DNA from: Fagopyrum homotropicum
Lineage: Eukaryota > Streptophyta > Magnoliopsida > Caryophyllales > Polygonaceae
Direction: 5' to 3'
DNA length: 64,000 bases
Assembly (NCBI GenBank): GCA_033239125.1
Contig: BSWB01000005.1
Coordinates: forward strand, 103,043,994 to 103,107,993
The translations under genes were made by a program, and so were the position numbers. Below are positions 33,564 to 46,655 of the stretch, piece by piece. The notes beneath the pieces were generated by a model that was not told the DNA's origin, did no database searches, and saw only the letters and a list, made by a program, of their open reading frames with translations. Numbering within the stretch: position 1 is the stretch's first letter; each line of letters starts with the position of its first letter.

Positions 33564-35243
33564 TGATAGCATGTATTATAGTCTATATTTTGGGATTGGT
33601 TTAGACGTTTTATCTTCAATAATCTGCATATATGGATGTATATTATGTGATTATATTGTTGTTTTATCTACCTTTACGGGAATCAAGGTCTACACCTAGT
33701 TTCGTTGTAATTGTAGGTAAAATGGCACGTTTTGCACTAAAATGAAGCTAAGGAGTCATTGGAGCTACATTCTGGAGCTTAAGGAAGAACTCATGAAGCA
33801 TGAAAATGATTAAGAAGATTTACTTTGGACCAGATTCGAGAGATTTCACATTCAATTGAGATTCACCTCGGTCAGCTACAGTGTCACCTCGACCGAGGTG
33901 ATCTTGAGGAGCGTCCCGACCGAGGCGAATACCCTGCCGCCGGCAAAATCCATATTTTTGGCTGAGATCTTTTATTTTTGGAAAGAAGATATCTTATATT
34001 TTTGGGCTGGATTTCTGGAAGGAAGATATGATTTCGGATTGATTTATTTTGAGAGAGAGAGAGAGATATATTTTATAGAAAATTATCTTTTTAAGATATT
34101 TTATCTTTGAAAGATAACTCTCCTATATAAAGGGTTGGATTTTCCACAAGTTTAAGCATGCTTGGAGCATCCAACAATTAAGGGATTTTCTGGAGGTTTT
34201 GAAGGAAGGTTTGAAGGAAGTATTGAAGATTGAAGTTCAAGAAAGGAAGGAGTCATAGTTGAAATTGCTTTTTGGAAGGAGTTTGTAAGACTTTCTAGAT
34301 TGTCTTTTGGTTTATTGTCTTTGCTGATTTGTGACTTAAGCAACGTAGTTTACTTGTTATTTGATTCAGTTATTGAGACCTTTTTCTTAAGGTTTTCTTG
34401 TTCGAATATTGATTCCCTTTTCATTAAATTGATTATTGTTATCATGATAGTGGTTGGCTAAGTTTCTTATGCGATTCTAGGGTGATTGGCTGAAAGTTGT
34501 GGGAAAGACGATGACAGAATGATCTTAATTCCAGCAAGACCCTGAAAGCTCGAATCTTTAACCTTAACCCTAGAACACCTCGCTCAGTCGAAGAACATCT
34601 CGGCCGGGGTGGGATCTGACTGAACGAGGTGAACCTTCCCTGATCCGAAACTGAAGTTAAGTGTTCTAGTTTGCCAAATCCTATCCTTATTACACCTTTC
34701 CTGGTTCGATGCAAGCCTAGGATGAGACTTACCCGGTGATTCCTTTGTTTGTTTACCTAAGATCATGAGTATAGATAATAAAAGTTTATCTTTTATTGGG
34801 GTTGAGTGTGCCTTCATCCCATCTTTGTGAGTTAGCCTGAGACTTACCCGGTAAAGGTGGATTCTATTCCCTTGGATGGTGTGTTGGTTTGAGATTATAG
34901 TTCCTTTCCTTAGTACCTTGAGACTTACCCGGTAATAGGAGCTTTGGTTTGGAATAGTGAGTTGTGAGACTTACCCGGTGATCTATTCCCACCTTAGAAA
35001 CACCTTCTCTTTGCAAACCTCAGCTTTGTCCGCGTTATCCTTTGAGATCTTGAGTCAGAACCACAACTAGATGCTTTAATCCCTAGAATCCGCATTTTCC
35101 CTTACTTGACTTTAACATCATCTTTGATTGCTTTAATTGCTTATTTGCAACATTTGACAACTTGATTTTGTGCTTTGTTTCACCTAAGTCCCTGTGATCG
35201 ACCCCTGAAATTCTTGCTTTTTATTACAATTGACCCGTACACT
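33564..35243 (+). repeat. 3' LTR of element A, truncated at its end
   Basis: Begins TGATAGCATGTATTATAGTC, equal to the LTR start of C. Features: palindrome pairs near 33865 and 34577, a TATA box TATATAAAG at 34125-34133, and four copies of GAGACTTACCCGGT between 34724 and 34980. It matches the C LTR to CCCGTACACT, where C continues GCGGGTTCGC but here a CACTA-like terminus begins at 35244. Confidence 0.9.
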
Positions 35244-38200
35244 CACTACTACAAAATTGGGTTTATATTCCATAACATATAATCCGGGCGTGTAATATAT
35301 GGATTATAAAATGAGAAATAGGATGAATAAATAATTATAATCCGGATTTGATTACGATCCGGAATATAAAGTTCGCTAAATTATGTGATACGCGGCATAA
35401 ATACACCATAATATGAGCACCCGGATTATTTGATAACCCAAATAACCCGGTTTTGTGACAACCGGATTATAAAGGTATATATATATTTTTTCCAATAAGA
35501 CACGCCCGGTTTAATTTATTTCAATAAAATCTCCCGATCTCAAAAAAAAAAAAAACTCTCCCGCTCTCCTTTTCTCCCTGCGCACCCTAGCTATTTTCAT
35601 CTATCTTTGTTCTTCCAATTCGCCGTCGCTTAGAAAAACTTGAGAAGTGCTTCGCAGATCTCTCTTTGGTATGTTTATCAGTTTCATTCCTTCTTCTTCT
35701 TGTTATTGTATGATTTCGTGATGAGATGACTGCTCGTCTCTCTTTGTGCCGTCTGATTTCAATGGGACGCAAAACCTAAATCCAGAGTTGGATCTTCCAT
35801 CTGATTAACTGTTTTTCTCTTTGTGCCGTCCGAATACTTAGTCAATTGACTCTGATTTGGATGTTATAAACCTAATTCCAGAGTTGGATTTAAGGTTTAT
35901 ACTTCAGTCATAGGTGCTTGATATTCTCTTTGTGTCATCCAATTCATATGATTTACTGAATATTGGTCTTTAGCTTTGTTTGGATAGGTGCTTGATATTG
36001 ATTGAGCATTTTTGAATTCATATGAAGAGATAGTACAAATCTAAATTTTCCTATTTTATAATATAAACCAACTATTCTAATCTAACTGAAATTCCTAACC
36101 AACAATTTTTTAGTCTTCTTAATACGCTCTCAAACCTTATTTTTTGTAAAGCTTTTATTTTTGTTAAAGACTGAATTTGATGACTGGTTAGTATATGAAG
36201 ATATGAGTAGAACATTGTGGAGAAGCTACGTTGTTAAAACTCACTCAACTGACCTAAGGTTGTAAATTTGCATTGAGCACTCTATAGCATGTAACTCAAA
36301 GTTCCTACACCCGGACAAACAGAAAAAGGAAGGAAAAAGTAGGTTGTGTAGTATATATTTGACATATTCCATTTTCATTGACAACTCTACTAATGAAAAA
36401 CACATTCACTTTGGCTATCAGAATAAGTTGCTAAGCCTACTTTGATGGAATAACTAAATAAACCAATTTGAATTTTGAAGCTTCATTGGACATACCAATC
36501 ACTCTCAAGCAAATGCAACTGAGTAAATAGAGAGATATTGATTTAGTATATAGCAATAGCAATAGTTAACCTAAAATAAAGAATAATTAGTAGACATTAT
36601 TTATCTGAAACATTTGGATCTCAACATATGTAGAAGTAACTATAGAACAAACCATTTGTAGATGGAAGAATTGTTTGTGGATTTTGCAGGGCCATATGGT
36701 TATGTACTTTATTGATTTAGAGGAAAGAATTTGAAAGAAGTAGACCTATCAAAGTTCAAGTTTAAGCTATTCAGTATAAAATGTCAAGAAATAGTCTACT
36801 AATTTATTGCTCACTTTCTGAGATAGAAGTCTGTTGCTACTAAACATCCTCTGACCAATGCATAGCAATTCGGTCCATGAAACAAAAGTATTAGGAATAG
36901 GGGCCTGTGTTGCAAATTTCTTGTATTCATACATAGTTAATGGGTTACTAACACAATCCAGATGCTACCACACCTCAAGTACCCCCACAACCTAAAAGAT
37001 ATCCTGAAGATCAAAAACTTCAGTATTGCATTCCAATTGATTTTATAGGTTGATCTAATCTAACAGTAAATCTTTCATCACCTCTTTTATACATTAAAAA
37101 AAGGTATCCCGAAGATCAAAAATTCCTGTACATACTCCAATGCTATATAAATATTGGTCTTCAAGCCCAGAACCTTAAAAAATCCAAATTTAAGTAGAAA
37201 AACTCTATCAAGAAACAAAAAAAAAACTTAGCATAAACAACTAAATACCTCAATCATTTTCGTCTTTATCAATTTCATTCCTTCTTCGTCTTGTTATTGA
37301 AAGGTGCTTTACGAACTCTAATCTGTTAACTGTTGGCTAATTTATTCAAGATATATGGAATCTGATATATGCTTTATTATATTTCAAGCAATTTCTTAAG
37401 GAAAATCTATTCATTAATTCTCTTATTAACTATTCAGTGTACAATGAACGGTGGGGATGGAGCATTGTTGTTCTCATATTTTATTAGTGTAATGATTTTG
37501 GGTTCTTACCATGTTAACTGTTGGTTGCCCCCTTATTCTGGTGGTCCTGATCCAATCTGTATTCTTGACCATGAGATCGGTCGCTCGTGTCATGAAATGC
37601 TTTTATCATTGTCTTTATATTTAGTTTTTGTTAACTAATCTTTCTTATGTCACCATATCTATTTATATTGTCACTTGATCATATATATGTATATGTCTGC
37701 ACTATTTGCTGCATTATTCAATTATTGCATCTTTCTTCATCTATAATCTAATTCTGATCACATTAAAAACCTTATTTACAACACTAATATGCTGCGTTAC
37801 AACACTAATATGATCTTTAATCTCAATAATTTTCGTTTTTATCAATTTCATTCCTTCTTCTTGTTATTAAAAGGTCCTTTGCGAACTCTAATCTGTTAAT
37901 TGTTGGCTAATTTATTCAAGATAGATGAAATCTTATACATGATTTTTATATTTTTCATTCGCTTATTAACTATTCAGTGTACAATGCACGGTGGGGATGG
38001 AGCATTGTTGTTCTCATATTTTATTAGTGTATTGATTTTGGGTTCTTACCATGTTAACTGTTGGTGTCCCCTTATTCTGGTGGTCCTGATCCAATCTGTA
38101 TTCGTAACCACGAGATCGATCGCTTGTGTCATGAAATGCTTTTATCACTAACTTTATATTTAATTTTTGTTAACTAATCTTTCTTGTGTCACCAGCTCTA

Positions 38201-39933
38201 TATATATTGTCACTTGATCATATATATGTATATGTCTGCACGGTTTCCAGAGGAAAATATTTCTAATTCAAATAACAGTAGCACAATCTCCAACTAGGTC
38301 ACTTTTAATAAAAATAAAAGGACAAATAAGACCCATCTGAAGAACTTGATTTGCAAATAAGAGAATAATTATAATAGCTGAAATCATGGGGAGAGTGCCT
38401 TACTATTGTGGTGATGAACATGCGATTATCAAAGTTCTAGAATTTGATTTAAAACTTGAGAGTTGTGAAAAGGGTGTAAGCAGAAAAGCAAATATGTATA
38501 AGTGATGATGGAAATCTAGCCAAGGTAACTAGTAGAGGCAATTACCCTTGGTTAAGTGTGCTTAGCCCTATGCTTTATATTTATGGTTGCGTTGCTACAA
38601 TTGTATAATTCAGCCCATCATTTTATTGGTTGATTCTTATAATCAAGGATTAATTCATGTATGTTTCATTCTTATAATCAAAGATAAAATGAAATCCATC
38701 ATTTTTGTGACTAGATCGAGCTTTCTTGTAATGTAGTTAATCGTGAAGAAGGAAGAGGGTGACAAATACCATGCTTGAATTTGTGCTTCAAGATCGACTC
38801 TGAACCCTAGTGCAAATCTGAGGTAAAATCTCGCTAGACTATTTTTTTTTTCAGATTCCTCTAATTACATGTATTTCTTCTCTCGGATTCCCTCAGTTAT
38901 CAACAAAATATTGTATAAATGAGTTGCTGCTTGTTGAGTTGTTGTTGATACATGTTGGATTTTGTTGCCTGCATTCAACTGTATTCATTGGCATACCACC
39001 TTTTTTTTTAAATAAAATAAAATAAAAATGGCATAGTAACTTATTAGTTTCATTATAAGGTCGAGCAAGCTAGCTAAGTTGGGGAGAAAATATGTCGGTT
39101 TATGTGTCCTTTACTTTGATTCTACTCACCAATATCCATCCCTTTCTTCGCCACAGACAAACCCACAATCTATCCTTATATTTCCTTCAAATCTACCTTC
39201 TTTATTTTTTTTATTTTATGGCCTGATTTTTGTATTAGCCGCATTATTTGATCATAATTATAATTTTATAAGTCAATAGTATGTACTAATTAGTCAAACG
39301 CCATCATTTTAGATACTACTAATTTGAGTTAATTCAACTAATACTCGTTTTTATAATTCATAAGAAGATTGTATATAATTTTAAGTTTACTAATTGCATA
39401 ATATGAATCATATAAATATTAGTTTTTTAATTTTGGATTCAACTGATGAATTTGTATTTAATTTAGAACTTTAATGCAAAAAATATCACCATACAAGGAT
39501 GATGACATTTCTTATGTTTTGTCTGAGCATGAATTTTGACAAATATTTATGCTTAATTTATTTCTCATACACTTCTTATGACATCTATATTTTGAAGTTT
39601 GTTCTTTTATTGTTTGTTTCTATGTGACGTGTTATATACCTTTGTTTATTGCAGTGTTCAAAATTTTCTACGAAGTGATCATTTGCGGTGGTCACTAAGA
39701 AGAATCAAAGTACCTTGAATCACCCATATCAGTAATGTTATTTGAAAAAATCACAGACTAAGTTTTTCTAGTTACGTTTGTTTAGGCGTATGATTTAAAG
39801 TTTAGCAATAGATGTAAACATGTTTTCATGGCACGTTTTAGTTTATGACAATTAATGAGCAGGTTTATTATGTTTTAATATAATTCAAATGTGTGAAAAA
39901 TCAATTATTAGATTGAATCAAATGTTACAGGTG
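35244..39933. mobile_element. CACTA-like terminus and unassigned DNA
   Basis: CACTACTACAAAATTGGG at 35244 has a CACTA-type end; the preceding ACT could be one half of the 3-bp target duplication. Subterminal CCGG repeats follow to about 35520 (ATAATCCGGGCGTGTAATAT, ATAATCCGGATTTG, ACCCGGATTATTTG). From about 35560 comes a UTR-like stretch, then long non-coding DNA with a local duplication (35742-35900) and a larger one at 37250-38240. No transposase was seen. The opposite terminus is not in the window or was lost where element B begins. Confidence 0.45.
37250..38240 (+). repeat. Direct duplication, about 450-bp units
   Basis: 37250-37700 and 37825-38240 share TTTATCAATTTCATTCCTTC, GCGAACTCTAATCTGTTAA, GGTGGGGATGGAGCATTGTT and TCACTTGATCATATATATGT. 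The first unit has an extra 30 or so bases. Each carries a short open frame starting (MN/MH)GGDGALLFSYFIS, with no recognised family; these frames may be chance. Confidence 0.85.
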
Positions 39934-41343
39934 CAAATCTTAGATAGAAGAAAGAATGGATTATAAGTCATCAAAAAGATCAATGAAAAATATTTCAAAA
40001 CCTTTTGGTGGTGTGCTCCATTTATAGATCACCCTAAGAGAATGCTTCATGGCAAATAAAATCAAGACATGATCAATACATTTTATAAATATAAAAAACT
40101 TGTTCATCTTTGCATAAAATCATAGAATGCATAATAAATCATATTTATCGAAATCAATCATGTATAATCCAGTTTAAACCACCAAGTCAATCATCATACT
40201 CGAGGTCCCAAGGGCTTCCCAAAAGAGGTCAAGAAACGTGTGAGGGTGAAATGTATATAGGGTAATGTGGTGCTAGAATCAGGGAATATGATCTTACTTC
40301 AAATTCTTTGAATCACAACATCTTCCACCAATAAGCTTTGCTTATTTTCTCTTTTTTACTTTACTTTTTAGGATGCATGGACAGAGGTGCACAATAACCG
40401 AAGCCTAGGAGATCAACAATCATCTATTTCTTGAGATGCCTCAAATCCTTGATGCACATACCATGACCCGTTAAGACTATCGATCAATCCGACTTTGGCA
40501 AGACACAAACACCCGGCTATGTGAATAGTGCTGAGTTACTCATCATCAAGATCAACGTCTCCAAACCTAATTTGTTTCTTTCTAACACTTCCAGCCAAGA
40601 TCTCAACTTCACTTCACTTGCTTTTCGTCACTTGCATCCAAATTTCCGGATAGGTAAAGGGAGGCAAATATGTATATGAGGGGCTAAGCATGGTCAAGAA
40701 GAAGAAGAAGAGAGTGAAATGCCTTAGTCATCCCATGAAGAATGTAAGAGAAATCATAATATGGTGTCAACCTTCAAATCTAACATAATTTTGATAAAAA
40801 CAAAGTATTAAACATGCTAGAATTTCAAACAAAGCATTTTGCAACTTAAACATATCATAAAACCTTTCGAGCATATAAAGATTTCAAAACCAATATGCAA
40901 GCAGAATCATCATCGAGGTCATATCTAGAGAAGAAGCACAAAACGTTTCGAAAAACCTTTCAGTTAAAAGCCCATCTTGGTCGAGGTGTACTGACGTCAT
41001 GCGAGGTGCCAACCGAAATGTCCATCGGTTTTCACGACCTCGTTTGGTCAAGAACGTCTCGGTCGAGCCATAAAAAAAATTTTCAAACTGGTTTTTGACG
41101 TTTTTCTCAAACAGAAACCTGTAGGTATGCATGTAATGACAAATAAGCACGTAAAGCCAAATAAACAATAATATCCAAGGGAGTCATACAAACCATACAC
41201 ATAAGTCAAGTAGGTCACATAATACATCCAAATATCCCATACTTGGGGGCACATTGTCCCAATGGGCAAATATAAGTCTGAAAGTCAAAATACTCAGCAA
41301 ACCTAGCTAAATTGCATAATAAATAAAAGAAATCCATGAAGCT

Positions 41344-42765
41344 CTAGTCCTCGTCAACTGGCCGTAGTGAATGAGGAATGTAAGGATGCTGGGAAGGATC
41401 GAATGGATAGCCCATAACGTACTGATACTGCAGCTCCATCATCCGGCGCTGGTAATGCTGACTCTCCTCCATACGATGCGTCCATCTCTCAATATATCGG
41501 CGCTCATCATCGAAGCGTTGGGTGATGTCTACTGTCAAGGTCGTGTAGGAATCAATCATCTGCTCTGTAAGCTCTTCAATCCGTCGGTGTGCCTCGGGAT
41601 CTCTACGGCGGCGTGGTCTGCGCTGCTGAGGTGACGGTGGTGGTGGTGCTGTTCTCTCATCCTCTGTAGCCTCATCATCAAGGTCAACGGTGGGAATGTT
41701 GGGCCCGCCGGTGTCAGTACCGGTCTCCATGGCAGCTCCTCCTCCATACCCCTCATCATCATCATCATCATCCTCAGCTACATCTCTAGCATCCTACATA
41801 TAAGGGAACCATACAGTAGACCAATACTGGCGATCAAAGACAGAAAACTGAGATGACCACATAATGCCCTGTGGAGATGTCGTCTCCCATGACATGGCAA
41901 CGTAAGGTATGCCAAGGCCACGAGGAACTAGAATGCGGCGAGTGATCATCTCCTACAATCCTAGTGGCTTCAGAGCCGCAACCAATGTACATCCAGATAG
42001 ATCAAGCCCCATGGTAGTGGTAATGTGGGTCACCAACCCACCACAGCAGATGTCGCCCTTCGACTTCCACTTTATCTTGTACAAATCATCTGCCAGCATG
42101 GCAGCAAAGTTTGGAACTCCTCCTGTCATGATACAAAATAAACTCAAAAGCTCCCCCTGTCTGACCTTCTGGGGTGTCTCACTACACGCCAAAAGTGTCT
42201 CGCTAAAGATCCGGTGAGTCAAGCGGAAGGCGAGGTGGAAGATAATCCGCTCCCGGAGATCTCCCGGCTGCCACCTGTCCCTGTGATCTGTAACATGGGC
42301 AATCTCGCCCCAGAAACTCCGAGCCACCACTTGGGAAGGAAAATCAGTAACAGTAGGTGTCTGGAAGCCGAAAATCTCCCCAAATTGATCCAATGGAACT
42401 GCGTAGTTCCTGTTCAGCAGCCTATACTTTATCCCTCGATGCTCCGGCACGTAGGTCACTGAACTAACAAACTCCATCGTTGGCTCTAGATAAGTCGGTG
42501 CCCTGATGACCATGAACTCCTCTAGACCCACCATCGATATCATCTTCTTCAAGTCCTCCACCACATGGAGGCACTCGAAGGCATCAACATGAAGAAAACG
42601 TGGGGCGATGATGGGGCGCCCACAAATATTGTCATAGTCCCGCTGGTGTCGCTCGTGGTTCACCGGGATAGAAAACTTAGAAGCTGAAGAAGGAGATGAA
42701 TGGTGTGAACTGCTAGGCATGTCCCTCAAGGCTAATTGTCGATATGATCTACGTGGGCTAGTCAT
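41344..42765 (-). pseudogene. Extra ORF between pol and 3' LTR, element B
   Basis: From MTSPRRSYRQLALRD, the frame is open for about 270 codons with the same blocks as in element A: NHERHQRDYDNICGRPIIAP, FLHVDAFECLHVVEDLKKMI, YRLLNRNYAVPLDQFGEIFG and FHLAFRLTHRIFSETLL. Stops near 41955 and 41796 separate it from the C-terminal part, which has Asp-rich and Pro/Arg-rich tracts (a CAT repeat encodes the Asp run) and ends PYIPHSLRPVDED at 41344. Conservation of the N-terminal two thirds between A and B suggests past selection. Function is unknown; no catalytic motif is recognised. Confidence 0.75.
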
Positions 42766-43192
42766 GCTGGAAGAACACCTAGGTCGCCTAGAACACCTCG
42801 GCCGAGACACAGTTGACTAGACCGAGGCGAACTACTGTTCGTACGCACTTCCTGAATCTGTAAGCTTTTTTCCCCCAAAATCACTACCAAAAGCTTCCTA
42901 TGGGGTACTTATATCCTTTTCAGCAACAATCTATGGCGACCAATGCTAGATCTATCCAGAATCGACGAAAGAAGAAAGGAGTTAGGGTTTATAACGAGAT
43001 ACCCCAGATTCTGCAGAATGAACCATTTTCCTTGATGCTTGTTGCTTGGAAACTAAATCTCGTGCTTCCTCCGGTGATTTCGAGCCAAGAACCGTGGAAA
43101 ATGAGCAAGAATTGAGATTTTGAGAGTTAGGGTAGCCGTGGTCGAGGTAGTCGTGAGAGGGAAAAGGAGAGAAGAGAGAGAAACCATCTCGC

Positions 43193-43200
43193 CTTTTATA
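43193..43200 (-). promoter_or_regulatory. TATA-like box upstream of the extra ORF, element B
   Basis: The minus strand reads GGGGTATAAAAGGCGAG, about 430 bases upstream of the ORF start at 42765 and next to a CACCTCGGTCGAGATG palindrome, exactly as in element A. Confidence 0.5.
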
Positions 43201-43455
43201 CCCCTTGCTAAATTTGATTACACCTCGGTCGAGATGTTCCTGAGCGGACCGAGGTGTCAGAATGGATGTTAGAGAGTACCTAATGTGTCTCATTCAAACT
43301 CTGTCTTCTCAGTTTCTCGAACTTTTGTCCTTCCATATAGTTCCTGAGTTGTAATTCCTTCTTAGAGAGTACCTGATTCCTGTCTAGGAGGACGCCAAAA
43401 ACAAAACAAAGCAAACTATCTAATCTAAACTAGAAAAGGGAAAAGAAAGTTATAC

Positions 43456-43473
43456 CTTGGGTTGCCTCCCAAG
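43456..43473 (-). other. Conserved post-pol hairpin (element B)
   Basis: The minus strand reads CTTGGGAGGCAACCCAAG in the phrase AAATCAAGCGCTTCTTGGGA, about 50 bases after the integrase stop at 43525. Confidence 0.7.
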
Positions 43474-43524
43474 AAGCGCTTGATTTAAGGTCGCTAGGTG
43501 GACCGTACGTCATTTTCAAACAAG

Positions 43525-44955
43525 CTATAGTGGTGCAATCTCCTCAGCCGGGACTTCCGGTCGATACTTCTTTAGCCTATGACCGTTGACCTGAAAGTTT
43601 CCGCTTGCTTCACCCCACATTTCAACTGAACCATAGGGAAAAACATTTTTCACAACGTAAGGTCCTGTCCATCTAGATTTAAACTTACCTAGAAAGAGGC
43701 GGAGATGGGAGTTGAAGAGTAGAACAAGATCTCCTTCTTTGAGCTCCTTATGAACGATATGCTTGTCATGCCATCTCTTTATCCTTTCTTTCTAGATCTT
43801 GGCATTCTCATAGGCATTTAAGCGTATCTCCTCCAGCTCATTGATGTCTAACAGTCTCTTCTCTCCGGCTTCCTTGATGTCAAAATTCAACTATTTGATT
43901 GCCCAATATGCTTTGTGCTCCAGCTCAACAGGTAGATGACAAGACTTCCCATATACCAAATTGTAAGGGGTGGTACCGATGGGAGTCTTGAATGCGGTCC
44001 TATAAGCCCAAAGAGCACCGTCCAGCTTTATGGACCAATCCTTCCTTGTCCTAGAAACGTTCTTCTCTAATATTGCCTTGATTTCTCTATTCGAGATTTT
44101 CACCTGCCCACTAGTTTGAGGGTGATAAGGGGTTGTTACCTTGTGGGTTACCCCATACTTTGATAAAAGTGCCTTGAACTTTCGGTTGATGAAATCTGTC
44201 CCTCCATCGCTGATGATGATGCGCGGTGTCCCAAAACGTGGAAAGATAGTTCTATTGAAGAACTTCACGACCACCATGGCGTCATTAGTGGGGGAGGCAA
44301 TGGCTTCCACCCACCTAGAAACGTAATCAACAGCTAAGAGAATATAGAGATTCCCTGCGGATGATGGGAAAGGTCCCATGAAATCAACTCCCCATACATA
44401 AAAAATCTCAACCTCCTGAATATTGTTGAGTGGCATATCGTTCCTTCTAGACAAGTTCCCAATTCTTTGGCATGCATCACAAGAGACAACAAACGCTTTC
44501 ACATCCTTAAATAATGTAGGACAAAAGAAACCAGAACGTAATACCTTAGCGCACGAATTATGAGCACTAGCATGTCCTCCACAAGGAAGCGAGTGGCAAT
44601 GCCATATGACACTAGCAGCTTCATCTTCCGGAATGCATCGTCGAAGCATCCCATCCGGACCTCTCTTGAACAGTAGAGGTTCATTACAATAGTAATGGCG
44701 TACATCCTTGAAGAACTTTTTCCTTTGAGCGTACGTCAATCCGGGCGGTACTTCTTGACAAACAAGGTAATTGACAATATCAGCATACCAAGGCTCTTTA
44801 CCATCAGAAACTTGGCGAAGCCAGTGCTCCACCAACTGTGAGTGATCATCAGACAATGAATCAGAAAGATTGTTGTCTTCAGTTAACAACATCTCGCCTG
44901 CTGTCTCGGTCGGGATCCGAGGTGGGTGACCGAGGTGTTCTTCACATAAGATCAC
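43525..44955 (-). pseudogene. Integrase of element B, catalytic Glu changed
   Basis: The HHCC zinc-binding domain is seen in IWHCHSLPCGGHASAHNSC and FVVSCDACQRIG. The core has the first Asp in WGVDFMGPFP and the second in IIISDGGTDFINRKF. At the D35E glutamate, QTSGQVKISNREIKA has Lys. The C-terminal part continues past a stop at about 43888 through NELEEIRLNAYENAKI, KELKEGDLVLLFNSHLRL and VNGHRLKKY to the stop at 43525. Integrase inserts the cDNA copy into chromosomes; the Glu-to-Lys change alone should abolish that. It follows the protease directly, with no RT/RNase H between. Confidence 0.88.
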
Positions 44956-46655
44956 CTCGCTTGCTCCAGAAAGTATCTCGGTCGAGCACTGGAACTGGGA
45001 CCGAAACCTAATGTGCTTTTTTTCTCTTGAATCAGTTTATCAAATCCATCTCCTGTATCTGCTTCCAATTGTTCCAAGCTTCGCACATCTGCATCACACA
45101 GAACATCTATACCTTCCTCCATCAAACTAAAACTCAAAACTTTTTCAAGAGGATCTTTAATAAGGATAAAGCTCAACAATTCTCGAGAATCTTCATCATC
45201 ATAGATGTTGAAGATGTCATCTTCCAGCGGATCTCCCTTCATTGTAGTCAGCAATGCAAACTCCACATGATCGCCACCAATGTTGAATTTCAACTTGGCG
45301 TTCTTACAATTGACGTTGCAACCCGATGTTGCTAGAAATGGTCTCCCGAGAATGATAGGGATGAGATAATCTGCGGGAATGTCAAGCACAACAAAGTCTA
45401 TAGGTATGTAGAAATTACCTTACTTGATGGGAACGTCCTCCAAGATACTAACGGGACGGGTAATGGAGTGATCCGCCATGTATAACGTCATCTTCATGGG
45501 CTTGGGCTCTCCAAGTCCGACATTCTCACAAAGCTCCAGCGGAATGATGCTCACGCTGGCTCCTAGATCGCATAGTGCATCATAAGTGACATCCCCAACT
45601 TGGATGGGAATGCAAAACAAACCGGGATCTCTCAATTTAGGTGGCATCTTCTCCTTCATGATTTGAATGAGCTCCGAAGATCTAGAGGTCATCCTTACTT
45701 CACCAAAGTCTTCAAGCTTTCTCTTCCTTGATAAGATCTCTTTCAGAAACTTCCCATAGGCGGGCATCCCTAAGATAGCATCAATGAAAGGAATGCTAGT
45801 ATGTAGCTTATTAATAAGGTCAAGAAACTTACCAAAGTGCTTGTTTAGATGTGCCCGTGCCCTTGATTGAGGAAACGGGAGTGGTGGTTTATAAGCAGGA
45901 GGTGGGACATAAACTTCAAATTTTTCTTTCGCTTTTTGGGGCTCCATGTTGGTTGGCACCTCGACCGAGGTGTTCCTCGTCTGATCGTGGTCTGACCGAG
46001 GTACTGGATCTGCAGTCTTCAATCCACTGCGTGTTGTGATAGCCATGATTTGCCCTTTTGGGTTATTCTCCGTCCTTGTTGGAAGCTTTTCAGCATCCCT
46101 TGGCGCTTCATTCGCCTTGTTGAAAAATTGTTATTCTAAGGCTTTTTGTGCCTTCGAAAATGAACTCATATATGTTTCCATAGCGCGGAGCTTGATCAAT
46201 ATAGCTTCCAGCATAGCGTCCGGTTTCTTGGGTGGCTGGGACGAGCTTGATGCAGGCTCCTGGCTTCTCAATGGAGTAGAAGAAGAAGAAGAAGAAGAAG
46301 AAGAAGAGGGAGGATTAAGATCATTTTCAGCATGAGAATAAGGGTTACCGGAATTTTGTTGATTCGATCTTCAATGGTTGTTGGAGTTTCTGTTGTTTTT
46401 GTTGTTGTAGTTATTGTTCTGCGGCCCTTGATAATTGTTTCTTTCTTGGTTTCCACCATCTTGCTCCTTCTTGCTTTGAGCCATTAAAAGCTCATTCAAT
46501 GCCTTAACTTCATTGTTGAGCGAGGTGAGTTGAGCCACATTTGATGATGCATCTTGTAAGCTAACCCAACTTGCTTCATCTTCAACTCGTTGATGGAAAT
46601 ATTTCTCCATGTGTAAAGCTTGCTTTTCTATGAAATCTCAAGCTTCATCTAAGAT
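44952..46655 (-). pseudogene. gag C-terminus and protease of element B
   Basis: The gag part (46655-46050) includes MEKYFHQRVEDEASWVSLQD, an Asn-rich tail and a poly-Ser run encoded by the GAA/TTC repeat, with stops at 46371 and near 46130. The protease part starts MAITTRSGLK (46046) and runs through NKHFGKFLDLINKL and the active site CDLGASVSIIPLELC. A stop lies at 45417-45419, then GNFYIPIDFVVLDIPADY and PIILGRPFLATSGCNVNC follow, ending at 44952. A zinc knuckle was not seen in gag. Confidence 0.8.
46278..46307. repeat. GAA microsatellite
   Basis: About ten GAA units inside the gag region of element B; on the coding strand they encode the poly-Ser run. Confidence 0.9.

Larger units (their letters stand above)
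27165..35243 (+). mobile_element. Athila/Tat-type gypsy element A, lacking 5' end and integrase
   Basis: Order: end of gag, protease, RT, RNase H, spacer with hairpin and TATA-like box, extra ORF, long 3' spacer, purine-rich tract and 3' LTR. Missing are the 5' LTR, most of gag and all of integrase. The left junction cuts the Mutator-like element; at the right the LTR is cut at 35243 by a CACTA-like end. It is closely related to B and C, sharing LTR, ORF and palindrome motifs. Confidence 0.88.

Noticed and set aside
45027..45335. Open plus-strand frame opposite the protease of element B
   Set aside because: Shadow of the conserved retrotransposon protease on the other strand.
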